Shown here: in pieces, positions 43,185-51,979 of the stretch | Layout: each line of letters begins with the position of its first letter | Numbering within the stretch: the stretch's first letter is position 1 | Origin: Bacteroidia bacterium | GTDB taxonomy: Bacteria; Bacteroidota; Bacteroidia; B-17B0; Aurantibacillaceae | Assembly: GCA_021740825.1 (NCBI GenBank) | Contig: JAIOZA010000015.1 | Location: 1-64,000 of the forward strand | Direction of reading: 5' to 3' | Length of the DNA stretch: 64,000 bases | Notes under the pieces: model-generated | What the model was told of the DNA's origin: nothing | Databases searched by the model: none | Seen by the model: the letters and a program-made list of their open reading frames with translations, nothing else | Made by a program: the position numbers and the translations under genes

Positions 43185-44234
43185 ATGCAAAAAATTTTTT
43201 TCATTTGTCTTAGCTTTTTCTATATCAATAGTATTGCTCAAGATACTGTTAAGGTAAAAGTGGCTTTAACTGCTGATCAAGAAGCTGAAAATGCTTATAA
43301 CGTTGGTTTAGAATTTGTAGCCAAAAAAGAATATATAATGGCTATTGAACAGTTTTCAAAAGCGCTTTCGTTTAAGCCAAATTTCGACAAAGCATATACG
43401 AACAGAGCGTTTTCCAGATACGAGTTAAAAACTTGTGATGCCGCTATTGAAGATTATACTAGCGCCTTAGTTATCAATCCGCTTAATACAGACGCCATGT
43501 TTGGTAAGGCGCAAAGTTTTTACGCAATAAATAAAAAAGACTCGTGTATTACATACTTAAATAGAACTGTTTTAATTGATGAAAAAAACAATAAAGCATA
43601 TTATTTAAGTGGGCAGATAAATTTTGAATTAGGGAATTATAAAGCAGCAGTTTCCGATTATGATAAGGCCATTGCTGTTAAACCAGATTTTGCTTATGCA
43701 TACAATGATAGAGCTTCTGCGAAAAAAATGCTTGGAGATGAAGATGGCGCAATTACAGATTATGAAAAAGCACTATCAATTGATTCTAAATTATTTTTTG
43801 CTTACAATAGTTTAGGTTCTTGCAAACGTAATAAAGGAGAAAATGCACTAGCCATTGATGCCTACAATAAAGCAATTGCTTTAAAACCAGATTACTATAT
43901 CGCATTAAATAATAGAGGAACAGCAAAATTAAATACAAATGATTATACAGGCGCCCTTTCTGATTTTAACGCGGCGCTTAAGCAAAAACCAAATTATATT
44001 CTTGCTATAAATAACATAGCCTCAGTCTACATTAAAAAGAAAGAATATAAAGCTGCAGCTGATTGGGCTGATAAAGCAATACAACTTGATGCTACTTTAG
44101 GAAGTGCCTATTTAAATAGAGGTATTGCCAAGCAGATGTTAAAGGATGAAGATGGCGCTTGCGCAGACTGGAAAAAAGCGGCAGAATTTGGGGTTAGCGA
44201 AGGTAAAACCTATTCAGCAGGCTTGTGTGATTAA
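43185..44234 (+). CDS. Exported TPR protein
   Basis: 349 residues. Signal peptide MQKIFFICLSFFYINSIAQ, then about eight tandem tetratricopeptide repeats from residue 33 to the end (e.g. AYTNRAFSRYELKTCDAAIEDY, AYYLSGQINFELGNYKAAVSDYDKA, AYNDRASAKKMLGDEDGAITDYEKA). No other domain. Likely a periplasmic or outer-membrane-associated scaffold. Located 40 bases upstream of the PorE-like gene and probably co-expressed with it, so an assembly role in the same envelope machine is plausible. Confidence 0.85.
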   Translation: MQKIFFICLSFFYINSIAQDTVKVKVALTADQEAENAYNVGLEFVAKKEYIMAIEQFSKALSFKPNFDKAYTNRAFSRYELKTCDAAIEDYTSALVINPLNTDAMFGKAQSFYAINKKDSCITYLNRTVLIDEKNNKAYYLSGQINFELGNYKAAVSDYDKAIAVKPDFAYAYNDRASAKKMLGDEDGAITDYEKALSIDSKLFFAYNSLGSCKRNKGENALAIDAYNKAIALKPDYYIALNNRGTAKLNTNDYTGALSDFNAALKQKPNYILAINNIASVYIKKKEYKAAADWADKAIQLDATLGSAYLNRGIAKQMLKDEDGACADWKKAAEFGVSEGKTYSAGLCD

Positions 44235-44274
44235 TCTAAAAATAATAAAGACAATAGTATTTTAATTTAAGACA

Positions 44275-46425
44275 ATGAACATATTTTATAAAATATTTGG
44301 ATTGATATTTTTTTCAGCAACTTTTGCCTTAGCACAAAATATTGAGTTCGATAAGGCAAACTTTCCTGATAATAAAGATATGCTAAAAGAAGCTAAAAGA
44401 AATCTTGATGATGGTAAAGATGCTTTTGAATTAGGTAAAAAAGAATATGATTTTATTTTAGAGCAATTTGTAACAAAAAATAAGTACTTCCCGGTGAGCA
44501 GAAAGGATTATCAGCGTGCAGGAGATATTTATTTTAAAAAAGCATTACCATTTTTGATCAAAGCGCAGGAATTTAATCCAAATAATGCCAAATTAAATTA
44601 TATGTTAGGTGTTATTAATTTTAACCTTAACCCTCAGTCCGATGTGGCAATTAAATTTCTTGAAAAAGCAATTTCATTCAATGTTAAAATACCCATTGAA
44701 GCTACTTACTTGTTAGGTTGGGCTTATCAATTTCAATTAAAATGGGACGAAGCAATAAAGTATTATCAAATCCATTTGGATGTATTAAATGTAGACGCAA
44801 AAGAAAATGCTTTTGCAATTGAAGATGTTTTAAAAAAAATAAATGAATGTAAGATTGGTAAACTAGAAACAGCTGACCCAAAGCGTGTTTTTGTTGATAA
44901 TTTAGGCTCTAACATAAATAGTTCATATCCTGAATATAGTGCTTTTATTTCTGCAGATGAATCCATGATGATTTTAACAGCACGAAGAGAAAACTCTACT
45001 GGCGGAAAACTAGATGAAATGGATAGTTGGCCATTTGAAGATTTATATCAATCATTTAAAGTAAATGGCAAATGGACAGCAGCGCAAAATTTTGGACCTA
45101 TTGTAAATACGGACGACCATGATGCTTCATCAGGTTTATCTGGAGATGGTACTACCATGTTTATATTTAAATATACAGAAAAAGATGGAGGAGATATTTA
45201 TACTAGTAATTTAAAAGGAAATACTTGGACTAAACCAGAACAGCTCAATAAAAATGTAAACTCAAAATATCACGAATCTTGTGTGAGTTTGTCGTATGAT
45301 GGAAAGAGATTATACTACATTAGTGATAGAGAGGGTAATATAGGTGGAGGAGATATTTACTATTCTGATAAAGATAAAAAAAATGATTGGGGACCATCTT
45401 TTAATGCTGGCGCCATACTTAATACAAAATATGGAGAAGAAGGTGTATTTATGCATCCAGATGGAAAAACAATTTATTTTAGTTCAAAAGGTCATAAAAC
45501 AATGGGAGGATACGATGTTTTTAAATCCGTTTATGAAAATGGAATGTGGAGCGAGCCAATAAATTTAGGTTATCCAATTAATGGGCCCGATGATGATGTG
45601 TTTTTTGTTATAAGTGGAAGTGGTCATCATGGTTATTTTGCATCTTCTAAACAAGGAGGTTACGGTGATAAAGATATTTATAAAATTACTTTTTTAGGTA
45701 ATGAAAAGTCGCCCGTTTTAATGAATGAAGATAACTTATTAGCAAGTGTTACCGCACCTATTAGCGAATTTAAGGCAGAAAAAATTGTGAGTAGTGGGCC
45801 AAAAATGACAATTTTAAAAGGAGTAATTTCTGATGCCAAAACAAAAATACCTTTAGATGCAACCATTGAATTAATAGATAATACTTTAAACGAAGTCATT
45901 GCCACTTTTCATTCAAATGCCACTACTGGCAAATATTTAGTGTCGCTACCTTCGGGTAAAAATTACGGAATTGCGGTTAAAAAAGATGGTTATCTGTTTC
46001 ATTCCGAAAATTTTGACTTAATAACATCTCAACAATTTCAGGAAGTAATCATTAATGTGGCATTAAAACAAATTGATATTGGTCAATCAATTGTTTTAAA
46101 AAATATTTTCTTTGATTTTGATAAAGCAACTATCCGCATGGAATCAGCCAATGAGTTAGATCGTTTAATTAAACTACTAACTGATAACCCAACCTTAAAA
46201 ATTGAATTAGGAAGTCACACAGATAGCAAAGGAAGCGATGATTATAATCAAAAGCTTTCTCAATCCCGCTCTCAATCTGTTGTAAACTATTTAATTGGTA
46301 AAGGTATTTTAACCGACAGATTGGTTGCCAAAGGATACGGAGAAACTGTGCCTGTTGCTACTAATGATACCGAACTTGGAAGACAAGAAAACAGAAGAAC
46401 TGACTTTAAAATATTAAGTAAATAG
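44275..46425 (+). CDS. PorE-like OmpA family protein (TPR, PD40 propeller, CRD, OmpA)
   Basis: 716 residues. Signal peptide (about 1-21, ending ALAQN). TPR-like region at about 30-190 (KKALPFLIKAQEFNPNNAKLNYMLGVINF, split KLNYMLGVINF). A PD40 beta-propeller at about 205-480 with repeats such as PEYSAFISADESMMILTARR and GGDIYTSNLKG, GGGDIYYSD, GGYDVFKS, YGDKDIYKI. A carboxypeptidase-regulatory-like domain (about 515-595, LKGVISDAKTKIPLDATIEL), and a peptidoglycan-binding OmpA domain (from about 605, FFDFDKATIRMES...SHTDSKGSDDYNQKLSQSRSQSV, split at SDDYN). This order equals that of PorE, a T9SS-associated protein of Porphyromonas. Assignment to the T9SS is inference. Confidence 0.85.
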   Translation: MNIFYKIFGLIFFSATFALAQNIEFDKANFPDNKDMLKEAKRNLDDGKDAFELGKKEYDFILEQFVTKNKYFPVSRKDYQRAGDIYFKKALPFLIKAQEFNPNNAKLNYMLGVINFNLNPQSDVAIKFLEKAISFNVKIPIEATYLLGWAYQFQLKWDEAIKYYQIHLDVLNVDAKENAFAIEDVLKKINECKIGKLETADPKRVFVDNLGSNINSSYPEYSAFISADESMMILTARRENSTGGKLDEMDSWPFEDLYQSFKVNGKWTAAQNFGPIVNTDDHDASSGLSGDGTTMFIFKYTEKDGGDIYTSNLKGNTWTKPEQLNKNVNSKYHESCVSLSYDGKRLYYISDREGNIGGGDIYYSDKDKKNDWGPSFNAGAILNTKYGEEGVFMHPDGKTIYFSSKGHKTMGGYDVFKSVYENGMWSEPINLGYPINGPDDDVFFVISGSGHHGYFASSKQGGYGDKDIYKITFLGNEKSPVLMNEDNLLASVTAPISEFKAEKIVSSGPKMTILKGVISDAKTKIPLDATIELIDNTLNEVIATFHSNATTGKYLVSLPSGKNYGIAVKKDGYLFHSENFDLITSQQFQEVIINVALKQIDIGQSIVLKNIFFDFDKATIRMESANELDRLIKLLTDNPTLKIELGSHTDSKGSDDYNQKLSQSRSQSVVNYLIGKGILTDRLVAKGYGETVPVATNDTELGRQENRRTDFKILSK

Positions 46426-46516
46426 TAGTTTTTAGTACAAGCTTATATATTTCGGTTAACAATTATTTATTAATTCAAAACGGATTAAAATCACTCTAAT
46501 TTTGTTGGTTTCTTAT

Positions 46517-46524
46517 TATCTTCG
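46517..46524 (+). promoter_or_regulatory. Candidate -7 promoter box (TATCTTCG)
   Basis: Same sequence as the box at 5091-5098. Lies 27 bases upstream of ATG 46552 of the AsmA-like gene. Confidence 0.25.
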
Positions 46525-46551
46525 TGCATATTAATATTATTTATCAATTTT

Positions 46552-49383
46552 ATGAGCACAGAACAACCTAAAGCTAAGAAAAGTTTAATTAAAAAAATCT
46601 TAAAATGGTCGGGAATTACCTTTTTAGTTTTACTGATTTTAATTATTACTGCACCATTTATTTTTAAAGATAAATTAGTTCAACTAGTAAAAGACGAGGC
46701 TAATAATAGCTTAAATGCTAAGGTTGATTTTGGTGAATTTGATTTAACCTTAATTAGTTCATTTCCTGATTTTAGATTTAAAATTCAAAATGTTAGTGTT
46801 ATCACTATTGCACCTTTTGATGGAGATACGCTAGCATATATTAAAGAACTATCTTTTGATTTAAATCTTAAAAGTGTCATCAGCGGAGAGCAATATCAAA
46901 TCAACTCCTTAATTATTGATCAATCTAAAATAAATGGCATTGTAATGCAAGATGGTAAAGCCAATTGGGATATTGCAAAACCAAGTATGGATACAACTGC
47001 GGCAGCTCCGGCAGATACTAGCGCTACAAAATTTGCCTTAAAATTAAAATCATTACAAATTAAACACGCTAACATTACCTATAATGATATGCAAGGCAAT
47101 ATGACCGCGGCATTAAACGATTTGAATTATACATTAAGTGGAGATTTTACACAGGATAATTTTATTTTAAGTAATTTATTAGAGATTGCCGAAACATCAT
47201 TTAGCATGGGTGGTGTTGGCTATTTAACAAAAGCTAAAACCCGTTTTAAAGCAGATTTAGATATGGACATGCCTAATATGAAATTTACATTTAAAGAAAA
47301 TGAATTTGATTTAAATGATTTAGGATTTGCGTTTGATGGATTTGTGGCGATGCCAAAAGAAGATATTACCATGGATTTAAAATTTGCTGCTAAACAAACT
47401 GAGTTTAAATCTATTTTATCCTTAATACCAAGTGTTTACTCCAAAGATTTTGCAAGCGTGCAAACTAAGGGAACATTAAAATTAAATGGATTAGCAAAAG
47501 GAACTATGCACAGCGAAAAAGATAGTACTAAAAACACTTTCCCAAGCTTTGAAATTAATTTAGGAATTGCAGACGCCATGTTCAAATATCCTTCTTTGCC
47601 AAAATCAGTAAACAACATTAATATCGACGTACATGTTGAAAATAAAAAAGATTACTTAGATGCCACAGTAATTGACGTCAATAAATTTCATTTAGAAATG
47701 GCCGGTAATCCTATCAATATGTGGGCACATGTTAAAACCCCTATCTCTGATCCTGATTTAGCTGCAGAAATAAAAGGAGTAATCAACTTAGCATCCGTTA
47801 AAGAATTTATTCCTTTAGAAAAAGGAGATGAAATGAGTGGTATTGTCAATGCAGATATTGCTGCAGCAGGGCGAATGAGCAGTATTGACAAAAAAGAATA
47901 CGACAAGTTTAAAATGAATGGTACTTTAGAAATTAATAAAATGAATTATAAAACAACAACGCTTCCTTATCAAGTGATGTTGAATATGATGAAATTAAAT
48001 TTTACGAATCAGTTTGTAGAGTTAACCGCTTTTGATGCCTTAATGGGAAAATCAGATGTAAAAGCTAATGGTAAAATTGAAAACTTTATGCAATACATTT
48101 TTAAAGATTCATTAATTAAAGGAGCTTTTACTGTGCAATCTAATTTTATGGATTTAAATGAATTAATGAGTTCACCCGAATCAACAACAACGGCGAAACC
48201 TACAGTAGCAGATACAACAGCTATGACGGTTGTTGAAGTTCCAGCTAATATTGATTTTGATTTAAATGCTAATCTTACAAAAGTATTGTATGATAATTTA
48301 ACCATTGATAATATGGTAGGAAATATTGTTGTGCGCAAGCAACAAGTAAATATGACGAATTTAAATTTAGGATTATTGGGAGGTAAAGTTTTAATGAATG
48401 GTTATTACGAAACTACAAATCCTAAAAAACCATCGGTTGACTTAACTTTAAAAGTAGATAATTTTGATATCCAAAAAACGTTCGCTGCTTTTAATACAGT
48501 AAAAAAAATAGCACCAATTGGCCAATATGCTAAAGGAATGTTTACTGCAACCTTAGAGAACTTTAAAGCAGACCTAGACAAAACCATGTCGCCCATTTTA
48601 ACAACTTTGCATGGTAATGGTGTGTTTAAAACAAGCAGCGTTTCTGTGGGTGGATTTCCGCCTTTTGTAAAATTAGGAGAGGCTTTAAAAATTGAACAAT
48701 TAAAAAACTTAACTATTCAAAATGTTGTAGCTGACTATGAATTTAAAGACGGACGTGTAAATTTACGTAACCCCGTTAAAGTAAAAATTGATAAAATTGG
48801 TGCAGAGATAACAGGGTCAACTGGTTTTGACCAAACTATTGATTACAATTGGAAAATGGATGTGCCAACTGAAATGTTTGGTGCACAGGCAAGCTCAATG
48901 GTTGGTAGTTTGCTAGGGCAAGCCAATGCAGCAGCTGGTAAAAATTTAAGCATGCCTAAATTAGTAAAAGTAAACGTTGGCTTTGGTGGTACAGTTATGA
49001 AACCTACCATCAAAACAGGAATGAAAAGTGATGGAAAATCAACTACCGAAGCTGTGAAAGAACAAGTAATAACGGCGGTTAAAGATAAGGCAAACGAAGA
49101 AGCGCAAAAAATATTAGCAGATGCTCAAGCACAGGTTGACAAACTAAAAGCAGAAGCACAAGCCGCTTCTGATAAATTAAAAGCGGAAGGGTACGCCGCT
49201 GCTGATAAACAAGTAGAAGAAGTTAAAAACCCTCTTGCAAAAATTGCAGCCAAAAAAGCCGCGGAACTTGCTAAAAAAGAAGTTGACAAGAAAGCTCAAA
49301 AAATACTAGACGAGGCAGAAGTACGCAGTCAAAAAATATTGGAAGATGCTAAAGCAAAAAGTGCCGCAGCTGCAGGGAAGTAA
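46552..49383 (+). CDS. AsmA family protein with coiled-coil C-terminus
   Basis: 943 residues. One N-terminal transmembrane helix (about 18-38), then a very long periplasmic region with the repeating beta pattern of the AsmA/TamB/VPS13-like lipid-transport bridges (FGEFDLTLISSFPDFRFKIQNVSV in the opening AsmA signature; later NGYYETTNPKKPSVDLTLKVDNFDIQKTFAAFN). From about 840 the chain becomes an Ala/Lys/Glu-rich coiled coil (AQKILADAQAQVDKLKAEAQ, KAAELAKKEVDKKAQKILDEAE). Likely located at the inner membrane and acting in phospholipid or outer-membrane homeostasis. A paralogue (53847-56456) faces it across the accessory pocket. Confidence 0.85.
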   Translation: MSTEQPKAKKSLIKKILKWSGITFLVLLILIITAPFIFKDKLVQLVKDEANNSLNAKVDFGEFDLTLISSFPDFRFKIQNVSVITIAPFDGDTLAYIKELSFDLNLKSVISGEQYQINSLIIDQSKINGIVMQDGKANWDIAKPSMDTTAAAPADTSATKFALKLKSLQIKHANITYNDMQGNMTAALNDLNYTLSGDFTQDNFILSNLLEIAETSFSMGGVGYLTKAKTRFKADLDMDMPNMKFTFKENEFDLNDLGFAFDGFVAMPKEDITMDLKFAAKQTEFKSILSLIPSVYSKDFASVQTKGTLKLNGLAKGTMHSEKDSTKNTFPSFEINLGIADAMFKYPSLPKSVNNINIDVHVENKKDYLDATVIDVNKFHLEMAGNPINMWAHVKTPISDPDLAAEIKGVINLASVKEFIPLEKGDEMSGIVNADIAAAGRMSSIDKKEYDKFKMNGTLEINKMNYKTTTLPYQVMLNMMKLNFTNQFVELTAFDALMGKSDVKANGKIENFMQYIFKDSLIKGAFTVQSNFMDLNELMSSPESTTTAKPTVADTTAMTVVEVPANIDFDLNANLTKVLYDNLTIDNMVGNIVVRKQQVNMTNLNLGLLGGKVLMNGYYETTNPKKPSVDLTLKVDNFDIQKTFAAFNTVKKIAPIGQYAKGMFTATLENFKADLDKTMSPILTTLHGNGVFKTSSVSVGGFPPFVKLGEALKIEQLKNLTIQNVVADYEFKDGRVNLRNPVKVKIDKIGAEITGSTGFDQTIDYNWKMDVPTEMFGAQASSMVGSLLGQANAAAGKNLSMPKLVKVNVGFGGTVMKPTIKTGMKSDGKSTTEAVKEQVITAVKDKANEEAQKILADAQAQVDKLKAEAQAASDKLKAEGYAAADKQVEEVKNPLAKIAAKKAAELAKKEVDKKAQKILDEAEVRSQKILEDAKAKSAAAAGK

Positions 49384-49558
49384 AATTAAATTCCCATCAT
49401 GTTATGGCGGTTATCTAAATTATTAAAAGGAGATACCGACTCTATCGTAGCGGGTATGTTCAATTTAGCAGAAAGCTGCGACATACAGACAATGAAATAT
49501 CTCATAATTATACTCTTCTGTACTCCATGGTGTTTAATGCCTTAAACTAAAAATATTC

Positions 49559-50032
49559 ATGAAAAAAATAATATTGATATTAATGCTATTTGTACTAAGT
49601 TTTAATTTCAAAACTTTTGGGCAAGAGGTATGGACAATTGGTCCTATGTTGCACTATAACTTTGGAGGTGAAAAAAACCATTTTTCATGGGCAATAGAAC
49701 TAGCTTACTGGAATGTAAAAAATGTCCCTTACAGTATAGATGGCGGAATTGAATTTAATAAGAAACGTATAAGACTGTACAGCGAAGTACAAACAGGAAT
49801 AGGAGTTGCAGGTTTATCTGTTGGTCCAGTTTTAGAAATTAACAAAGCTGAACGGAAAGCACATTTAGGATATCAAACTACTTTTTGGGTGAATTATTTT
49901 ATTGGTGTTGATTATAGATACAGACGAATTGATAAAACTAATTTTAATTGCATAGGCATTTATGGCAAACTTCCTTTTGCAACAAAAGATATGAAGTCAT
50001 CGAATGGCATTAGCCACCACGACTGGGATTAG
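49559..50032 (+). CDS. Exported protein, uncharacterised, in accessory pocket
   Basis: 157 residues. Signal peptide MKKIILILMLFVLSFNFKTFGQ. The mature part has alternating aromatic strands (IGPMLHYNFGG, FSWAIELAYWNV, YRYRRIDKTNF), like a small outer-membrane barrel. No family recognised. First gene of the accessory pocket after the AsmA-like gene. No partner gene adjoins in the same direction. Ends in HHDWD, an acidic tail. Confidence 0.65.
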   Translation: MKKIILILMLFVLSFNFKTFGQEVWTIGPMLHYNFGGEKNHFSWAIELAYWNVKNVPYSIDGGIEFNKKRIRLYSEVQTGIGVAGLSVGPVLEINKAERKAHLGYQTTFWVNYFIGVDYRYRRIDKTNFNCIGIYGKLPFATKDMKSSNGISHHDWD

Positions 50033-50451
50033 AATTTTTTGTAAGAATTAAAACTATACGGACTTACTTTTTATTGAATAAAGCCCGCAGCTAAAAAAAT
50101 GTGGGCATTCGTATAAGCATTTGTAAAAGCGGTCGCTCGCGAAAGGCAGTTATTTTCGCTTTGCAAAAGTCCATTAAACAATTATCTTTGTTAGTAGCGT
50201 TTCGGCAGACAATGTTTCAAATCAAACCGTTGCTTAGCGCGAAAACTATACAAGCAAGCCTAACAGACGACACTACAACGACCAAACAGACGACTTTAAA
50301 CATAAACTGAGACGCTAATTTTGACGGGCGACCAAGAACATACAAACCATATTGCCACGGGACAGTGAGTAATCCAACACCCAAGCCGGCCCGATGTTAT
50401 TTACTTGTTTCAACGAAGTGTAAACTATGACAACTAAGTACTGCTTTTCAA
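50033..50451. other. 419-base non-coding spacer, hairpin-rich
   Basis: No credible gene. Contains a 7-bp stem with one wobble (50083-50106, GCCCGCA...TGTGGGC). A second imperfect fold lies around 50120-50190 (TTTGTAAAAGCG partly pairing with CGCTTTGCAAA). Several patches are distinctly GC-richer than the flanking genes (50139-50165 and 50320-50395). It resembles decayed recombination or mobile-element sequence rather than a regulatory leader. Confidence 0.5.
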
Positions 50452-51093
50452 ATGATTAAAAAAATACTACTTCCATTATTATTAATATCCATAGGCATTG
50501 TAGTTTATTCATTGGTAACAGCGACAATTGAGCGTACTTTGTATTTTCACGAAGAGATAACAAGAAGTGATGACAAATACCCTTTCCGAAACAATTCATT
50601 AAGACATCTAACTCCCGAAGAAATAAACAAATTGGCATTAAGGTACAAAAACGAATTAACCAATTTAGACTATTTAAAATCAAGTACTATTGCCCTATTA
50701 TCCTTATGCGGAATATTAGTAATAGCAATAATAGTTTTTAAACCGGATTTTTCTGTTAAAAAATTCGATGGTGCAACAGTAATGACTGCCTACATTCTAA
50801 AGATTTGTGCAACATTTACTATTTTCAAAATTTTCATTGATGGTAGATTCGAAGACGGTCATAATGCCACGATAGGAATCAGAGAATCAATTGAAACTAT
50901 TCTATTGATTATTACACCATTGATTTTTTTTACAGCTCTGAAATTGAATAAATTTGAAATTAGTAAAAATATGCATCAAGCCAAATGGATAACCAATTTA
51001 GCAATAGTCTTAACTGTATTAAGCGGATTAATAGCATTAGTTATTGGAATTGGTGTATTATCGACTCCAGATGTTTCTACGTTTACAAATTAA
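50452..51093 (+). CDS. Predicted multi-pass membrane protein, unknown function
   Basis: 213 residues with about five hydrophobic helices (LLPLLLISIGIVVYSLVTA; SSTIALLSLCGILVIAIIVF; TAYILKICATFTIFKIF; ETILLIITPLIFFTALKL; NLAIVLTVLSGLIALVIGIGVL). A charged loop (YFHEEITRSDDKYPFRNNSLRHLTPEEINK, in two parts around SDDKYPF) lies between the first two. No motif recognised. Single gene in the accessory pocket. Confidence 0.65.
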   Translation: MIKKILLPLLLISIGIVVYSLVTATIERTLYFHEEITRSDDKYPFRNNSLRHLTPEEINKLALRYKNELTNLDYLKSSTIALLSLCGILVIAIIVFKPDFSVKKFDGATVMTAYILKICATFTIFKIFIDGRFEDGHNATIGIRESIETILLIITPLIFFTALKLNKFEISKNMHQAKWITNLAIVLTVLSGLIALVIGIGVLSTPDVSTFTN

Positions 51094-51140
51094 AATTATA
51101 AACACTAATAACAAAGCTACAAACTAGAACCAATGGCTAT

Positions 51141-51243
51141 AACAAGGGCTTGGCAAAAGTGGCGGTTCAGTGCTCCGCAGGCACATTTGTGGTTAATCAA
51201 ACATTAGTCCTCCGCACCAACTATTTTTTGCACCATTACCCTT
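51141..51243. repeat. Long imperfect inverted repeat in spacer
   Basis: Left arm about 51141-51165 (AACAAGGGCTTGGCAAAAGT, then GGCGG) roughly complements the right arm 51212-51243 (CCGCACCAACTATTTTTTGC...ACCCTT) with several bulges. The loop contains GTTCAGTGCTCCGCAGGCAC. Similar 'aacaagggcttggcaaaagtggcgg' sequences recur in other Bacteroidota as far as I remember. It may be a degraded site of a cassette or mobile-element recombination. Confidence 0.4.
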
Positions 51244-51284
51244 AAAAATTAATATTTTAAAACGCAACTTAACCAGAGTTTTTT

Positions 51285-51292
51285 TATATTTG
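51285..51292 (+). promoter_or_regulatory. Candidate -7 promoter box (TATATTTG)
   Basis: Full match to TAnnTTTG, ending 4 bases before ATG 51297. Shows that this accessory gene carries a host-type promoter in the leaderless arrangement. Confidence 0.5.
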
Positions 51293-51296
51293 ATAT

Positions 51297-51686
51297 ATGA
51301 AACGAATTATACTTATCCTTACGACGTTCATATTATATGCAAGTTTATGCAAATCACAAACTTCATCTAATATAATAAAAGGTAATTACATCGGACAATC
51401 TGTAACAGACCTTATTGTTACGACAATTGAAGTGAAAGAAAACAACCAATATATTTTAAAAACATACGACTCAAATAGAAAATTTCAAAAAAAATTCAAA
51501 GGTAAATGGACTTTTGATGGAGAAAAATTGATGCTTACTGAAAAATCTGGGACAACAATTGTACTTGAAAAAGACAAAGACACATGGTTTATTAAAGACA
51601 AAAATGGGACGACGTGCCTCGCAAGATTTTATCAAAATAAAGACCAAGATGAATTTTGGTCGGAACTAATGCGACAAGGTTGCTAA
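51297..51686 (+). CDS. Small exported protein, unknown function
   Basis: 129 residues. Signal peptide MKRIILILTTFILYASLCKSQ. The mature chain (GNYIGQSVTDLIVTTIEVKENNQYILKTYD, then GKWTFDGEKLMLTEKSGTTIVLE) has the strand pattern of small lipocalin-like or NlpE/META-type domains, where a peptide measures out a small beta barrel, but I cannot assign a family. Two Cys near the C-terminus (CLARF...RQGC) could pair. The promoter box lies 4 bases upstream. Confidence 0.65.
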   Translation: MKRIILILTTFILYASLCKSQTSSNIIKGNYIGQSVTDLIVTTIEVKENNQYILKTYDSNRKFQKKFKGKWTFDGEKLMLTEKSGTTIVLEKDKDTWFIKDKNGTTCLARFYQNKDQDEFWSELMRQGC

Positions 51687-51979
51687 ACCTTCTTTCTTCT
51701 AATTTCCATCAGACTACTATCAGCAGAAAATCGAGCATGACGCACCTGTGTACCGCCATCAACCACGAACACTGGTCATAAGCCAGCGGGCGTACTTCGG
51801 TCATCATTCGGCCAATTAAAGATGCGCAGACTAGTAATTTAATTTTAAATTGCCCTCACTAAAAAACAATTGTAACTTCATATTACCGTTGTAGGGTATA
51901 GACGCAAGAAGCTTTGAAAGCCCTCTGGCGCATGGTCTGGGAACGTTAGGCGTAATATTGCCGAACAGACCCGTAGAAT
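51687..51979. other. 293-base spacer with a single attC-like core
   Basis: No gene seen on either strand. GC-richer than its surroundings. It holds GTTAGGC at 51945-51951, which fits the integron recombination core GTTRRRY, plus short palindromic patches (CCAGCGGGCG near 51792, GAAAGCCCTCTGGCG near 51916). No matching RYYYAAC partner was found at a plausible distance, so it is at most a relic. Confidence 0.35.

Noticed and set aside
49399..49545. 48-codon open frame after the AsmA-like gene (starts MLWRLSKLLKGD)
   Set aside because: No family recognised, no box upstream and chance frames of this length are common here. Could be a gene remnant in the pocket.
50101..50310. Open frame of 69 codons in the spacer
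   Set aside because: It overlaps hairpin-rich non-coding sequence, is rich in Lys/Thr with no recognisable pattern, and no promoter box adjoins.
51945..51951. Integron cassette array in 49384-53846
   Set aside because: Only one GTTRRRY core was found, no RYYYAAC partners at suitable distance and no integrase. The spacers are hairpin-rich, but this is not enough for an array.
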